48,134 bases of DNA from Bacteroidota bacterium (GCA_023416995.1 JAEZGI010000031.1:1-48134); one strand, 5' to 3'; positions 26,229 through 35,543 are shown, counted from the first letter of the stretch. The notes: a model not told the origin generated them from the sequence alone. Numbers and translations: made by a program.

Positions 26229-26247
26229 TCTTATACCCTTGTAACTG

Positions 26248-26276
26248 GCCCTGGTCGATGACCAGGGCTTTTTTTT
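26248..26276 (+). terminator. Strong rho-independent terminator
   Basis: An 8-bp G/C-rich stem (26248-26255 with 26261-26268, loop CGATG) is followed by eight T residues. It ends the transcript of the gene at 25839 and sits just before the stop of the convergent dehydrogenase gene at 26284. Confidence 0.9.
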
Positions 26277-26283
26277 GTCTTTA

Positions 26284-28437
26284 TCACGGTAATGCATAAG
26301 TGATATAACTGTCGCCCGATTTTGTTCCCATTTTGCCACCCCCACAAGCGACAGTGATGTATTGTTTTCCGTTCAGTTCAAAAATAGCGGGAGTTGCAAA
26401 TGCAGCTGCGGGTAAGCTGGTCTCCCAGGTAATTTCACCGGTTCTTTTGTTGAATGCTCTGAGTTTTGCGTCCCTGGTTCCTGCAATAAAGATCAATCCG
26501 CCTGCAGTAACTACCCCGGCGCCATAATTTTCAGAACCGGTTGGGCCGGTTGCATTCGTTACCCGATCATCATGTCCGAGGGTTTTCTGCCAAAGCAGTT
26601 CACCGCTGTTCAGATCAATTGCATTTAAAGTTCCCCAGGGTGGCGCGATGGCTGGTAATCCTTCTTTACTGAGAAATTTGTTATAACCCGCAATGGTGTA
26701 CGGTAACCTGTAGATATTTTCTTTTTTGTCCGCTGAATCTATATACGGCGTGTTTGCAGCAGATTTCATATTCAGTACAAACCGCGCTATAGCCGTTCTC
26801 TCCGCCACGCTCAGTTGTTTGAATGCCGGCATCATTCTTCTGCCTGACTGTATCAATGTATCAATACCAGCTTCCGAATAACGCAGATGCGCAGTTACCA
26901 ATGAGGGATTATTACCTGAACCCTTACGCTCTGGTCCGTGACAGCTCATACAATTGGCCAGGTATAATCTTTTTCCTGCTTCCAGCTGTGATTCATTTTT
27001 TATGATCTGTTCCTTTACAGGAACGGCCTGGATTACCCAGGGCATTTCATTAGAGTTTATGTAGAGAATACCGGTCTCGGGATCAAAGGATGGTCCACCC
27101 CATTCAGCGCCACCATCAAGACCCGGAAAGAAGACGGTACCCTCCAGTGATGGTGGATCAAACATATGTCCATGTCGGTAGGACAACAGTCTTTGTTTTA
27201 CATCTTCATATGAAGCCGGCGGCAAAAGAGGATTGATATCAGCAACGGTAAATTGCTGTCGCATGAAAGGTGAAGGTTTTACCGGGTATGGTTGCGTGGG
27301 AGACAGTTGTTCACCTTCAAGCGGTGATTTGTCAGGAACCGGTCGTTCTTCGATATCAAATACCGGCTTACCATTTTCGCGTTCAAACACAAAAACATAC
27401 CCTGTTTTAGTCGTCAACGCCACAGCGTCGGTTCGCTTTCCCTTATGATTAATGGTTACCAAAGCCGGGGCGGACGAGAGATCGCGATCCCATACATCGT
27501 GATGGATATATTGATAGTGCCAGCGGCGTTTACCGGTCGCAGCTTCCAGTGCAATCACAGAATTGGCGAAAAGGTTATTTCCTTTTCGTTTTCCACCATA
27601 AAAATCAAATGAAGCGGATCCCGTGCTTACGAAAACAAGACCGCGTTTTTTGTCGAGACTGAAACCTGTCCAGCAATTGGCTCCTCCTATAAAACTCTGG
27701 GCTTCCGGATCATCCCAGGTTTCGTGACCCGGCTCACCCGTTTTTGGAATGGTATGAAATATCCAGCGTTGTTCACCGGTACGCACGTCAAAAGCGCGGA
27801 TATGTCCGGGGGCGGCCCGTGCGCCTTCATCCACCCTGGCGCCCATAATCAAAAGATCATTAAACACGATACCCGGAGAAGTGGCAGTGATAAAGAAATC
27901 AGCCAGATCCCTCCCTAAACCTTCATGTAAATCAATCTTTCCCCCGGAACCAAATGCTGTATCCGGGCTGCCTGTCGCGGCATTTATACTGTACAGATAG
28001 GAACCTGCAGTATAAAAAATTCTTTGCTGGTCACCGCCTTTCCAATGTGCTACACCGCGCGAATTATTCATAATGAAAAATGATCGTTTATCGTTTCGTA
28101 ACGAATCGAAGGGGTTGAAAACCCAACGCTCCTGACCAGTCATAGCGTTTAGCGCTATCAGTTTCATTTGTGGTGTAGTTCCGTACAGCACCCCATCAAC
28201 CACGATCGGATTACATTGTATCTGCGAGAAGTTGGCGGTATCAGCATCGTTTGTATGATATTCCCAGGCTACCTGGAGTTGCTGCACATTGGAAGTGTCA
28301 ATTTCCTTCAAACTGCTGTACTGGATGTTTTCATCTGAACCTTTGTACTGTGTCCAACCGCGATACCGGTCATCTGGTTTGCAGGCATAACAAAACATCA
28401 TCAATAAAACTGACCAACATAAAAACATTCGAATCAT
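26284..28437 (-). CDS. PQQ-type beta-propeller dehydrogenase with inserted cytochrome c domain, lipoprotein
   Basis: About 717 residues from ATG at 28437 (MIRMFLCWSVLLMMFCYACK); the leader ends in a probable lipoprotein cysteine. ATG at 28467 adds 10 residues. Propeller blades of the membrane-glucose-dehydrogenase type are seen (VAWEYHTND, KLIALNAMTGQERWVFNP, IRAFDVRTGEQRWIFHT, VIALEAATGKRRWHYQ, ending LRAFNKRTGEITWETSLPAA and YITVACGGGKMG). A c-type heme site CMSCH lies near residue 496-500 with a likely distal Met in RRMMPAF, so the cytochrome is inserted before the last blades rather than at the end. Such enzymes oxidise sugars or alcohols in the periplasm and pass electrons to the respiratory chain. 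The substrate is unknown, and no PQQ synthesis gene is in the window. Confidence 0.85.
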   Translation of the reverse strand: MIRMFLCWSVLLMMFCYACKPDDRYRGWTQYKGSDENIQYSSLKEIDTSNVQQLQVAWEYHTNDADTANFSQIQCNPIVVDGVLYGTTPQMKLIALNAMTGQERWVFNPFDSLRNDKRSFFIMNNSRGVAHWKGGDQQRIFYTAGSYLYSINAATGSPDTAFGSGGKIDLHEGLGRDLADFFITATSPGIVFNDLLIMGARVDEGARAAPGHIRAFDVRTGEQRWIFHTIPKTGEPGHETWDDPEAQSFIGGANCWTGFSLDKKRGLVFVSTGSASFDFYGGKRKGNNLFANSVIALEAATGKRRWHYQYIHHDVWDRDLSSAPALVTINHKGKRTDAVALTTKTGYVFVFERENGKPVFDIEERPVPDKSPLEGEQLSPTQPYPVKPSPFMRQQFTVADINPLLPPASYEDVKQRLLSYRHGHMFDPPSLEGTVFFPGLDGGAEWGGPSFDPETGILYINSNEMPWVIQAVPVKEQIIKNESQLEAGKRLYLANCMSCHGPERKGSGNNPSLVTAHLRYSEAGIDTLIQSGRRMMPAFKQLSVAERTAIARFVLNMKSAANTPYIDSADKKENIYRLPYTIAGYNKFLSKEGLPAIAPPWGTLNAIDLNSGELLWQKTLGHDDRVTNATGPTGSENYGAGVVTAGGLIFIAGTRDAKLRAFNKRTGEITWETSLPAAAFATPAIFELNGKQYITVACGGGKMGTKSGDSYITYALP

Positions 28438-28497
28438 AAAATGGCAGCAACCCCATATGTGGGACATGCAGTCAATGAATTTAGGTAAATTGCCGTC

Positions 28498-28875
28498 ATG
28501 AAAGATTTCAAAAAGTATTATCAGCTTTCAGCAGAGCCTGAAGATGTTTTTACCGCGCTGACTAATCCTGCTACGATCCAGTTATGGTCGGGCGAACCCG
28601 CACAAATGAGCACCGAACCCGGTTCAGAATTCTCCTTGTGGGAAGGAAGCATAGTTGGAAAAAATCTGGAATTTGTTGCCGGTAAAAAGATTGTGCAGGA
28701 ATGGTATTTCGGCGACCAGGAAGTTCCATCAATCGTTACCATTCTCATTCATGCCCACAAAAATGGCAGCTCAGTCGAATTAAGACATACCAATATCCCC
28801 GACGAGGATTACAATAACATCGTTGAAGGTTGGAACCACAATTATTTTGGTTCGCTGGATGAATTTTTTGACTAA
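28498..28875 (+). CDS. SRPBCC-fold (AHSA1-like) protein
   Basis: A 125-residue protein of the START/Bet v1-like superfamily. The typical opening KDFKKYYQLSAEPEDVFTAL, then TNPATIQLWSGEPAQMS and VEGWNHNYFGSLDEFF at the end are AHSA1-domain marks. Related proteins bind a hydrophobic ligand or help client proteins; the ligand is unknown. The gene starts 61 bp from the divergent dehydrogenase and its stop abuts the stop of the convergent thioredoxin-like gene with no base between. Confidence 0.8.
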   Translation: MKDFKKYYQLSAEPEDVFTALTNPATIQLWSGEPAQMSTEPGSEFSLWEGSIVGKNLEFVAGKKIVQEWYFGDQEVPSIVTILIHAHKNGSSVELRHTNIPDEDYNNIVEGWNHNYFGSLDEFFD

Positions 28876-29364
28876 TTATTTTAATTGCTGCATCGCTTTT
28901 ACGATGTCTGCCGAAGGTGCCTGCTCCCGGAACATTTTTGCCAGCTTGCCGTTTTTATCGTATAAAGCAATGAATGGAAAGCTCCTGATATTATAATGTT
29001 TTTGCACTATTAAAGACATACCTTCTGTTCCAATTTTTATATTGGGATAATTCTGCAGAGAAAAATCGTTGGCAAACTTTTTTACTTCCGGCATCGGGAA
29101 ATAGGTGATCATGATCAGAGGTTTTGCAGTACCAAACGATTTTGCATGTTTTAGAATTTCACGCGTAAGATCCTTACAGTGATCACACTCCGGCGAAAAA
29201 TACATCAGCATTACCGGTTCATTTTTCTTCAACTGGAACGACTTAAACGTCCTGTCATTTATCAGTGTAATCTCAAAAGGCGCAAGTGTATTTGCAGGTA
29301 CGCCCTGGGCCTGAACATTTACATACAAAACAGCGGTAAACAACAAAAACAATAATCTTCTCAT
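28876..29364 (-). CDS. Secreted thioredoxin-like (TlpA/redoxin type) protein
   Basis: A 162-residue protein with a signal peptide (residues 1-19, ending VNVQAQ). The thioredoxin active-site block MYFSPECDHCKDL has Cys60 and Cys63 in a CDHC arrangement, and SFPFIALYD supplies the cis-proline turn. CxHC-type sites usually reduce or rearrange disulfides in the periplasm. It is the last gene of a long minus-strand series ending with the moaA-moeA pair, 78 bp after moeA, and may be independent. Its partner protein is unknown. Confidence 0.85.
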   Translation of the reverse strand: MRRLLFLLFTAVLYVNVQAQGVPANTLAPFEITLINDRTFKSFQLKKNEPVMLMYFSPECDHCKDLTREILKHAKSFGTAKPLIMITYFPMPEVKKFANDFSLQNYPNIKIGTEGMSLIVQKHYNIRSFPFIALYDKNGKLAKMFREQAPSADIVKAMQQLK

Positions 29365-29442
29365 AGCATTTATATTGCCTGTAATTTAAAAAGAAATCCG
29401 ATGATAAATTGTTAAGCCATAAACCACGCGAAAAACCATATT

Positions 29443-30624
29443 TTATGGCAAAAGGTGAATAGTTACAAAATCGTTTTCATTCAGGGTTGTATGTTCTTCC
29501 TCCGCAATTAACAAACAGTTTGCAGTGGCAAAGGTTGCAAGTCTGAAAGATTCCTGCGCACTTAACACGTTTACTTTCTCCCCATCAAACCTTGCTTTCA
29601 GAAAATGAGTAAGGCCGGCAGCTTTAGTGTAGTTGCCGTTTAACCGCACCGAACGCCGCGTTAAATTTACATTGCGCTTTGTGAGGCAGCTAATGGCCTC
29701 CACCACGTATTCATAAAAACAGGTTAGAACTGAGGAAGGATTACCCGGCAAACCAAAAACAACTACCTTATTGCAGGTACCGAAAAATAGCGGCTTACCT
29801 GGTTTTTGTTTCACACGATGAAAATGTTGCGTTACACCACATTGCCTCGCAGCGGTAACCACAAAATCGTATTCGCCTACACTCACGCCACCCGTAAGCA
29901 AAATCATATCGCTTTCGTTGAGGGCAGCTTGTAATGCATCGGCGGTTGCGTCGAGATCATCCGGCACAAGCCGTGTCCGGATATCGGTTATGCCTGCCTG
30001 TGATAATGCCGTACTTAGCCCCGCAGTGTTGGATTCATACACCTTCCCCCATGCAGGTGTTTTTGTTGCTGGCTGGAATTCGTTTCCCGTTACAATGATC
30101 GTCACTGCCGGTGATGGATATACACTTACTGAATTAATGCCTATCCCGGCGAGAAAACTGATCGCGGCTGGGTTCAACAAATTCCCGGCTTCTAACGCAA
30201 CCGTGCCCTGTTTGATTTCCGCTCCTGGCCGACGAACGTGTTGATAAGGAGCCACAATGGTTTCTTCAATGATGATCTGAGATTGAATGCGTTGCACTTT
30301 TTCCTGCATCACTACTGTATCGGCTCCATCCGGAAGAGGGGCGCCGGTGAATATCCTGCATGCTTCACCTTCACCAAGTGTAAAACGGCGGGTGTTCCCC
30401 GCAGCGCTTTCAGCGACCACTGTCAATTCGCTACCCGCCTGCCAGTCTGCAAATCTAAATGCATAGCCATCCATCGATGATTGGTAAAAAGCGGGCATAT
30501 CATATGGTGCAACCACTGACGACGCCAAAACAAGTCCGCCCGCCTCCGCCACGGGAACCGGTACCGGCGACAATACATTACATTGTTCTTTGATGAACTG
30601 CTTCGCGGCTGCTACACTAATCAT
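29443..30624 (-). CDS. moeA: Molybdopterin molybdotransferase MoeA
   Basis: A 393-residue protein of normal length. Domain order is the usual one: N-terminal SSMDGYAFRFAD, then PLPDGADTVVMQE, the catalytic MoCF domain with IILLTGG-like MILLTGGVSVGEYDFV and PLFFGTCNKVVVFGLPGNPS, and the C-terminal domain with ARFDGEKVNVLSAQESF. MoeA inserts molybdate into adenylylated molybdopterin. It follows moaA by 9 bp in the same direction, so they form an operon. Other cofactor genes (moaC, moaD/E, mog/moaB) are not in this window, nor is any obvious molybdoenzyme. Confidence 0.92.
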   Translation of the reverse strand: MISVAAAKQFIKEQCNVLSPVPVPVAEAGGLVLASSVVAPYDMPAFYQSSMDGYAFRFADWQAGSELTVVAESAAGNTRRFTLGEGEACRIFTGAPLPDGADTVVMQEKVQRIQSQIIIEETIVAPYQHVRRPGAEIKQGTVALEAGNLLNPAAISFLAGIGINSVSVYPSPAVTIIVTGNEFQPATKTPAWGKVYESNTAGLSTALSQAGITDIRTRLVPDDLDATADALQAALNESDMILLTGGVSVGEYDFVVTAARQCGVTQHFHRVKQKPGKPLFFGTCNKVVVFGLPGNPSSVLTCFYEYVVEAISCLTKRNVNLTRRSVRLNGNYTKAAGLTHFLKARFDGEKVNVLSAQESFRLATFATANCLLIAEEEHTTLNENDFVTIHLLP

Positions 30625-30633
30625 TTCATTTTG

Positions 30634-31614
30634 TTAGCCGCCAATGGTGATCATTGGCCGGTTATCAATAGCCTCGGGTTGAAGCTCGTTAAAATTATTG
30701 TCAAACTGACCACCAAGTTCTTTTGCCTTATCAAGAATACATTGATGAATAAGCGGTAACACGGCATTCCCGGCTCGTAAAGCTGAAAGCAGATCAGTTT
30801 CATGTTTTGAAAAAAGGCAATTTTTCAATTTGCCATCAGCGGTTAAACGCATCCTGTTACAACCACTGCAGAAAGGTTGACTCATCGTGCTTATAACCGC
30901 GAAACTCCCTGCATGACCCGGTACATGGTATTTTTTGGACGTATCGGTAATATCATTGTGATCTGCAACCACCTCATATTTTGATCGTACTCGGTCCAGA
31001 ATTTCCTGGAGCGTGAATACTTTGTTACTGCTCCAACGATTGCCTGAAAACGGCATAAACTCGATAAATCTTACCTCGATTGGTTTCAACCGGGTCCATT
31101 CAATAAAATCATTGATTTCTTCGTCGTTTAAACTGCGCATAACCACGCAGTTCACTTTAACATGAATACCCTTTCGCAGTAGCAAATCAATATTGCCTTT
31201 TACCAGTTCGAAGTTGTCACGGCGGGTCATCAGGTTGAAGCGGTCGGCCTGCAACGTATCAAGACTTACATTAAGCGACCTGATACCCGCCATCACTATC
31301 TGGTCAATAAAATGATGAATGCGGGTTGCATTGGTGGTCATTGTAAGCTCAACCGGGAACTTTGACAAACGATGGATGATATCTCCCGCATCCTTTCTTA
31401 CCAGTGGCTCACCCCCGGTAAGCCTGATCTTATTAACCCCCTGTTCCACAAAAATTCTGGCCAGTTCCTCCACTTCTGTGGGTTGCATAAGCTGCGATGC
31501 CGGCGTAAAGACATAGTCTTCATCCGGCATGCAATAAAAGCACCGCAGATTGCAGTTATCCGTAAGTGATATTCTGAGATAGTTGTGAACCCTGTTATAC
31601 CGATCAATAATCAT
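30634..31614 (-). CDS. moaA: GTP 3',8-cyclase MoaA
   Basis: A 326-residue radical SAM enzyme, normal for the family. The first iron-sulfur site is at Cys21, Cys25 and Cys28 (CNLRCFYC), the SAM-binding block LTGGEPLVRKD follows, the second cluster ligands are in FCSGCNRMRLTADGKLKNCL, and the chain ends in ITIGG with the Gly-Gly tail needed for activity. It makes 3',8-cyclo-7,8-dihydro-GTP, the first step of molybdopterin synthesis. It heads the moaA-moeA pair, 50 bp after the DUF6807 gene. Confidence 0.95.
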   Translation of the reverse strand: MIIDRYNRVHNYLRISLTDNCNLRCFYCMPDEDYVFTPASQLMQPTEVEELARIFVEQGVNKIRLTGGEPLVRKDAGDIIHRLSKFPVELTMTTNATRIHHFIDQIVMAGIRSLNVSLDTLQADRFNLMTRRDNFELVKGNIDLLLRKGIHVKVNCVVMRSLNDEEINDFIEWTRLKPIEVRFIEFMPFSGNRWSSNKVFTLQEILDRVRSKYEVVADHNDITDTSKKYHVPGHAGSFAVISTMSQPFCSGCNRMRLTADGKLKNCLFSKHETDLLSALRAGNAVLPLIHQCILDKAKELGGQFDNNFNELQPEAIDNRPMITIGG

Positions 31615-31664
31615 TATACACTCCGCCTGTTTAAGGAGACCAGCTACCAGGCAACGCTAACATA

Positions 31665-32708
31665 CTATTTCGTTTTTTTAGCAAAAGCAGCTGCCTGCGC
31701 ATTCAACTGCGCCGGTGAGAGCGTTTTTTTGCCCTGGTCGATAATCATCCTGTAACGGAAGATAACGGATTCCCCTTTTTTTAGCGTAAGATTTTTGGAG
31801 GATTTACCATTTGTAAAGATTGCTTCGCCAAGAGGATTCGCTGCAAATAAACCATAGCCCCTTGCGTGCCAGAACGTTGGGTAATTGATATTCTCTGGGT
31901 GATCAATAATCGCAATACTGATGGAATCATTTCCCATTTTTCCAAAAAGGTTCATCCATTTGGCCCGGGTGCTCCAGACACTATCGCCCATGATACCTTC
32001 ACTGCTCAGGTAATTTCCATTAGAAGCAGCGTTGCCTTTCACTACCGTGGTAATTCCTTTATCATCTTTAAAACTCTTTTCCTCCTTTGTTGGGATCTGG
32101 AGTTCTTTCGCTACCCGAATAGCCAGAAAGGCATCTTTAGCATCTTTAAACACCGCATCCTGAGCCGCAGTGAGTTTTGTTACACGATCAATCACACGTT
32201 GTTGCCCGGTACCCGAAAATTCAAGGGTGGTGTTTTCTTCCACGATCACCTCATTGGCCTGGTTGGTCCAGTTTGCGTGATAGGCTATAACGCCGGTTTT
32301 TCCCGAGTTGGGCATTGTTACCTTATCGGTCCTGATCCAACCATACAGGTGTTTTTTTTCCGGTTTTATTGCATACGAGTTGTTCCAGAAGTCAAGGCCG
32401 TTCAGGTTCTCATAGTTGAACCAGATACCCATATGGTGTGGATGATCATCTGGCTCACCTGGTTTTGGCATCAATGGAAAACCACGGGTAACCATGGTCC
32501 CATTGGCGCTGTATACCGGGTACAGAATGGGCTTTTCTAAACTGTCGGGGTATCGGAAGCTGGTGAAAAGTTTGCCTCCAATCACCACATCGATCTGGCT
32601 ACCCGATTTTGTTTGCAGGGTTACATTCTGAGCCTTTTGGGCTTGGACAGTAGTAAACATGCTGCTTGCAATGACTGCAGCCACCAGTTTAGTTTTTACA
32701 TTGAACAT
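31665..32708 (-). CDS. Secreted DUF6807 (PmoA-like) protein
   Basis: A 347-residue protein with a signal peptide (VAAVIASSMFTTVQAQ). The block GEPDDHPHHMGIWFNYENLN, with a dense histidine cluster near residue 90, and FWNNSYAIKP just after are typical of the DUF6807 family, often labelled PmoA-like though a link to methane oxidation is not supported here. LTLKKGESVIFRYRMIID near the end is a usual beta-sandwich strand pair. The family is common beside Gfo/Idh/MocA oxidoreductases in Bacteroidota and Planctomycetota. It is 19 bp from such a gene here, so a role in the same exported sugar conversion is inferred. The histidine cluster may bind metal. Confidence 0.8.
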   Translation of the reverse strand: MFNVKTKLVAAVIASSMFTTVQAQKAQNVTLQTKSGSQIDVVIGGKLFTSFRYPDSLEKPILYPVYSANGTMVTRGFPLMPKPGEPDDHPHHMGIWFNYENLNGLDFWNNSYAIKPEKKHLYGWIRTDKVTMPNSGKTGVIAYHANWTNQANEVIVEENTTLEFSGTGQQRVIDRVTKLTAAQDAVFKDAKDAFLAIRVAKELQIPTKEEKSFKDDKGITTVVKGNAASNGNYLSSEGIMGDSVWSTRAKWMNLFGKMGNDSISIAIIDHPENINYPTFWHARGYGLFAANPLGEAIFTNGKSSKNLTLKKGESVIFRYRMIIDQGKKTLSPAQLNAQAAAFAKKTK

Positions 32709-32727
32709 AGTTAAGCTTAATGATTGA

Positions 32728-34083
32728 TCAATATTTGAAAACCTTTCCTCCGGCCATTACCTCCTGCGTCTTCTCATCAAATGTAGCTTTCTGACCGGTA
32801 TGTGCCGCTGCCGTTGTCATGATGTTTGCAATAGAATGGCTATAACCGGCTTCCACAGGCGCATTGGTTTCTTTGCGGCTGCGTACACATTCCATCCAGT
32901 TGCGCACGTGATTGCTCGTAAGCCGGTCACCACCGGTGTTGGCAGAAGCAACCACCTTTTCAGTTTCTTTCAGCGACATTTCTTCAAGCAGATTGGCCTT
33001 CATGTTCATTGCACGTGCGTGATTTTCACGCAAGCCGCCTTTTGGTGAAACCTTGTTTGTATTCAGGTTCAATTCACCACCATTTGAATAATAGATCTCC
33101 GCCGGGTTCTCGTCACCATTATGCATCCTGGAACCAAAAGTGACCTGGAAACCCGATTTCGGATCGTTTGCGGGACCGTAATCAAATACTGCTGTAAGTG
33201 TATCCCAGTTGCGACGGCCATCTTTCCAAACATAGATGCCACCGTTGGCAACTACGCTACGCGGATGGGCAAGACCTGTGAACCAATGCACGGTATCGAT
33301 CTGATGGCTCATCCACTGACCCGGAAGTCCGGATGAATATGGCCAGAACAAACGATATTCAAGATAGATACGTGGATCAAATTTTTCAAAGGGACGGTTC
33401 ATCAGGAACTTCTTCCAGTCAACATCGCTTTCCTTTAACTCCTCCACCAGTTTCACACGACGCCAGCGTCCCGGTTGATTTACGTTCCAGGTAAGTTCTA
33501 CCATGGTAATATCTCCAAACTTTCCGGATTTGATAAATTCATTGGCCGCATGATAATTAGCACCGCTTCGGCGTTGCGAACCTATTGATACAATCTTTTT
33601 GGATTCTTTCACTGCTTTAAGCGCTGCGCGGTTATCTTCCATCGACTCTGCGAAAGGTTTTTCAACATAAGCATCACAACCCGCCTTAACCGCTTCTATG
33701 GTGTGTCCGGCGTGTTGAAAGTCGGCAGTACTGATAAATACAGCATCAACCAGCTTCTTATTGTACATCTCTTCATTATTGCGACAAGCCACCACGTCAT
33801 GACCCATTTTCTGTTTCCAGATGGCAGCACCTTCTTCTCTGCGTTTGCTCCAGATATCAGATACAGCAGTGAGATCAAAGTTTAGTTCTTTGTAGTGCTC
33901 CATGAATGAGGGAATATGCGAACCGCGGTGGCGATCCGAAAACCCAACCACACCTACACGCACACGATCATTGGCGCCAATAATGCGGTTGTAACTGCTG
34001 GCGGTAAAACCAGCTTTCGCGGCAAGTACGCCGGCACCGGCCATAGCCGATTGTTTCAGGAAAAAGCGACGGGAATTTTTCAT
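32728..34083 (-). CDS. Tat-exported Gfo/Idh/MocA-family oxidoreductase
   Basis: A 451-residue protein. The leader MKNSRRFFLKQSAMAGAGVL is a twin-arginine signal. The Rossmann part begins with VRVGVVGFSDRHRGSHIP and includes VDAVFISTADFQHAGHTIEA and the family motif CDAYVEKPFAESMED, where the lysine acts in catalysis. The C-terminal half has the open sheet of the family (ELTWNVNQPGRWRR, LPGQWMSHQIDTVHWFTGL with the catalytic His). It would oxidise or reduce a sugar with tightly bound NAD(P), as in other exported members that act on keto sugars. It lies in a row GH109-like - this gene - DUF6807, with 35- and 19-bp gaps. Confidence 0.88.
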   Translation of the reverse strand: MKNSRRFFLKQSAMAGAGVLAAKAGFTASSYNRIIGANDRVRVGVVGFSDRHRGSHIPSFMEHYKELNFDLTAVSDIWSKRREEGAAIWKQKMGHDVVACRNNEEMYNKKLVDAVFISTADFQHAGHTIEAVKAGCDAYVEKPFAESMEDNRAALKAVKESKKIVSIGSQRRSGANYHAANEFIKSGKFGDITMVELTWNVNQPGRWRRVKLVEELKESDVDWKKFLMNRPFEKFDPRIYLEYRLFWPYSSGLPGQWMSHQIDTVHWFTGLAHPRSVVANGGIYVWKDGRRNWDTLTAVFDYGPANDPKSGFQVTFGSRMHNGDENPAEIYYSNGGELNLNTNKVSPKGGLRENHARAMNMKANLLEEMSLKETEKVVASANTGGDRLTSNHVRNWMECVRSRKETNAPVEAGYSHSIANIMTTAAAHTGQKATFDEKTQEVMAGGKVFKY

Positions 34084-34118
34084 ATGTCAAGTATTGAGAA
34101 GTTAGATCTTTAAATCGA

Positions 34119-35543
34119 TTACTGGTTTGTTGTTACGTTTCTGACACCGGTGTTACCTCCGCCGGCAAGGGTTAGTTCAACAGGTTTATTGGTCTTCCAG
34201 TTGCCCCTGGTATAATCAGGGATATCTATCGTTCTTGAATTTGCTGCAACAGATTTTTCACTCAACAGCCCCACAGCCGTCCATGCAGCCGCATCATAAA
34301 CATCCTGGTCAAGTGGCAAACCATTGCGAAGACAGTCGATCAGCCTCCAGTCCATAATAAAATCCATACCACCATGGCCCCCAACCTGCTTAGCAATCTC
34401 GCCAACATGTTTTACTATCTCGGGTGTAAACTTTGTTTCGTATTCTTTGTACTCTTCGTCTTTGATCCAGTTATGGCCAAAAGCAATTCGTTGCGGAGCG
34501 GGGTATTTACTGGCCATCCCTTTTGTACCACTTATCAGGTGAATGCGCGAATACGGTCTTGGCGTAGTAACATCATGTTGCAACATGATGGTTTTACCTT
34601 TTGCAGTTTTGATCATAGTTGTGTTCATGTTACCACGGAACTTAGCATCAGCAAATTCCTTATAAAAATCGTCCTTTGATGCAAGATCTTTTGCCATGGC
34701 ACCCATCATAAAGTCGTTGGAAGACATTGAAACAAGGTGTTGCATCCGATCACCGCGATTGATATCGAGACACTGTGCTATCGGACCAAGACCATGCGTT
34801 GGGTAAAGGTTACCATTCCGTTTGGCATTCTCTCGTAAGCGCCACATGCCTTCATAGCCGGTTTTATTATTGAAGTTGAGATCACGCAAATCATGAATGT
34901 AAGCACCTTCTGCATGAACCATCTCACCGAACATTCCATTACGAACCATATTCAGCGTCAGCAGTTCAAAGAAATCGTAACAACAATTCTCCAGCATCAT
35001 ACAATGCTTCCTGGTTTTCTCGGAAGTTTCTACAAGCTCCCAGCATTGCTTTTCAGTAACTGCCGCCGGCACTTCTGTAGCTACATGTTTACCGTTATTC
35101 ATGGCATACAATGCGATTGGTGTATGCAGGTACCACGGCGTACAGCTATAAACCAGGTCAATACCATCAGATTCTATCATGGCTTTCCAGCCGTCATTAC
35201 CGGTATATTCCTTGGCTTTCGGCAATCCGGCTTTTTCAAGTATTTTCTGCGCCGAAGTTATTTTTTCAGGACGTTTATCACAAAGCGCCACTATTTCAAC
35301 TCCTTCAATGTGCGACATACGTTGAACAGCGCCAGGGCCGCGCATTCCAAGACCTACAAAGCCGATTCTAACCTTCTCTAACTTTGGCGCTGCATAACCG
35401 GACATATTGAAACGAGCGGGGCCTGTCGGTTCAAAGTTGGGTGCGAATTGAAAGTTCTCTGTGCCGTTAACATTTAGCCCCGTTGCCAACGAACCTGCTC
35501 CAAGGGTAAGGTTTCTCAAAAATTTTCTCCTGTCAGATGCCAT
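34119..35543 (-). CDS. GH109-like Gfo/Idh/MocA-family glycosidase/oxidoreductase, Tat-exported
   Basis: A 474-residue protein with a Tat-like leader (MASDRRKFLRNLTLGAGSLA). The NAD-binding fold reads VRIGFVGLGMRGPGAVQRM; further blocks TPWYLHTPIALYAMNNGKHV, LENCCYDFFELLTLNMV and NGNLYPTHGLGPIAQCLDI are those of the GH109 alpha-N-acetylgalactosaminidases, which cleave glycosides by an NAD-dependent oxidation-elimination step. Most of the subgroup is not tested, so N-acetylgalactosaminidase activity is a family-level guess. It heads the minus-strand series with the second oxidoreductase and the DUF6807 protein. Confidence 0.85.
   Translation of the reverse strand: MASDRRKFLRNLTLGAGSLATGLNVNGTENFQFAPNFEPTGPARFNMSGYAAPKLEKVRIGFVGLGMRGPGAVQRMSHIEGVEIVALCDKRPEKITSAQKILEKAGLPKAKEYTGNDGWKAMIESDGIDLVYSCTPWYLHTPIALYAMNNGKHVATEVPAAVTEKQCWELVETSEKTRKHCMMLENCCYDFFELLTLNMVRNGMFGEMVHAEGAYIHDLRDLNFNNKTGYEGMWRLRENAKRNGNLYPTHGLGPIAQCLDINRGDRMQHLVSMSSNDFMMGAMAKDLASKDDFYKEFADAKFRGNMNTTMIKTAKGKTIMLQHDVTTPRPYSRIHLISGTKGMASKYPAPQRIAFGHNWIKDEEYKEYETKFTPEIVKHVGEIAKQVGGHGGMDFIMDWRLIDCLRNGLPLDQDVYDAAAWTAVGLLSEKSVAANSRTIDIPDYTRGNWKTNKPVELTLAGGGNTGVRNVTTNQ

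Noticed and set aside
29417..29449. Hairpin-like GCCATAAA/TTTATGGC repeat after moeA
   Set aside because: Long loop, overlap with the stop codon and no clear U-run.
31866..32540. 224-codon plus-strand open frame opposite the DUF6807 gene
   Set aside because: Antisense shadow without recognisable motifs; the minus-strand gene has signal peptide and family blocks.
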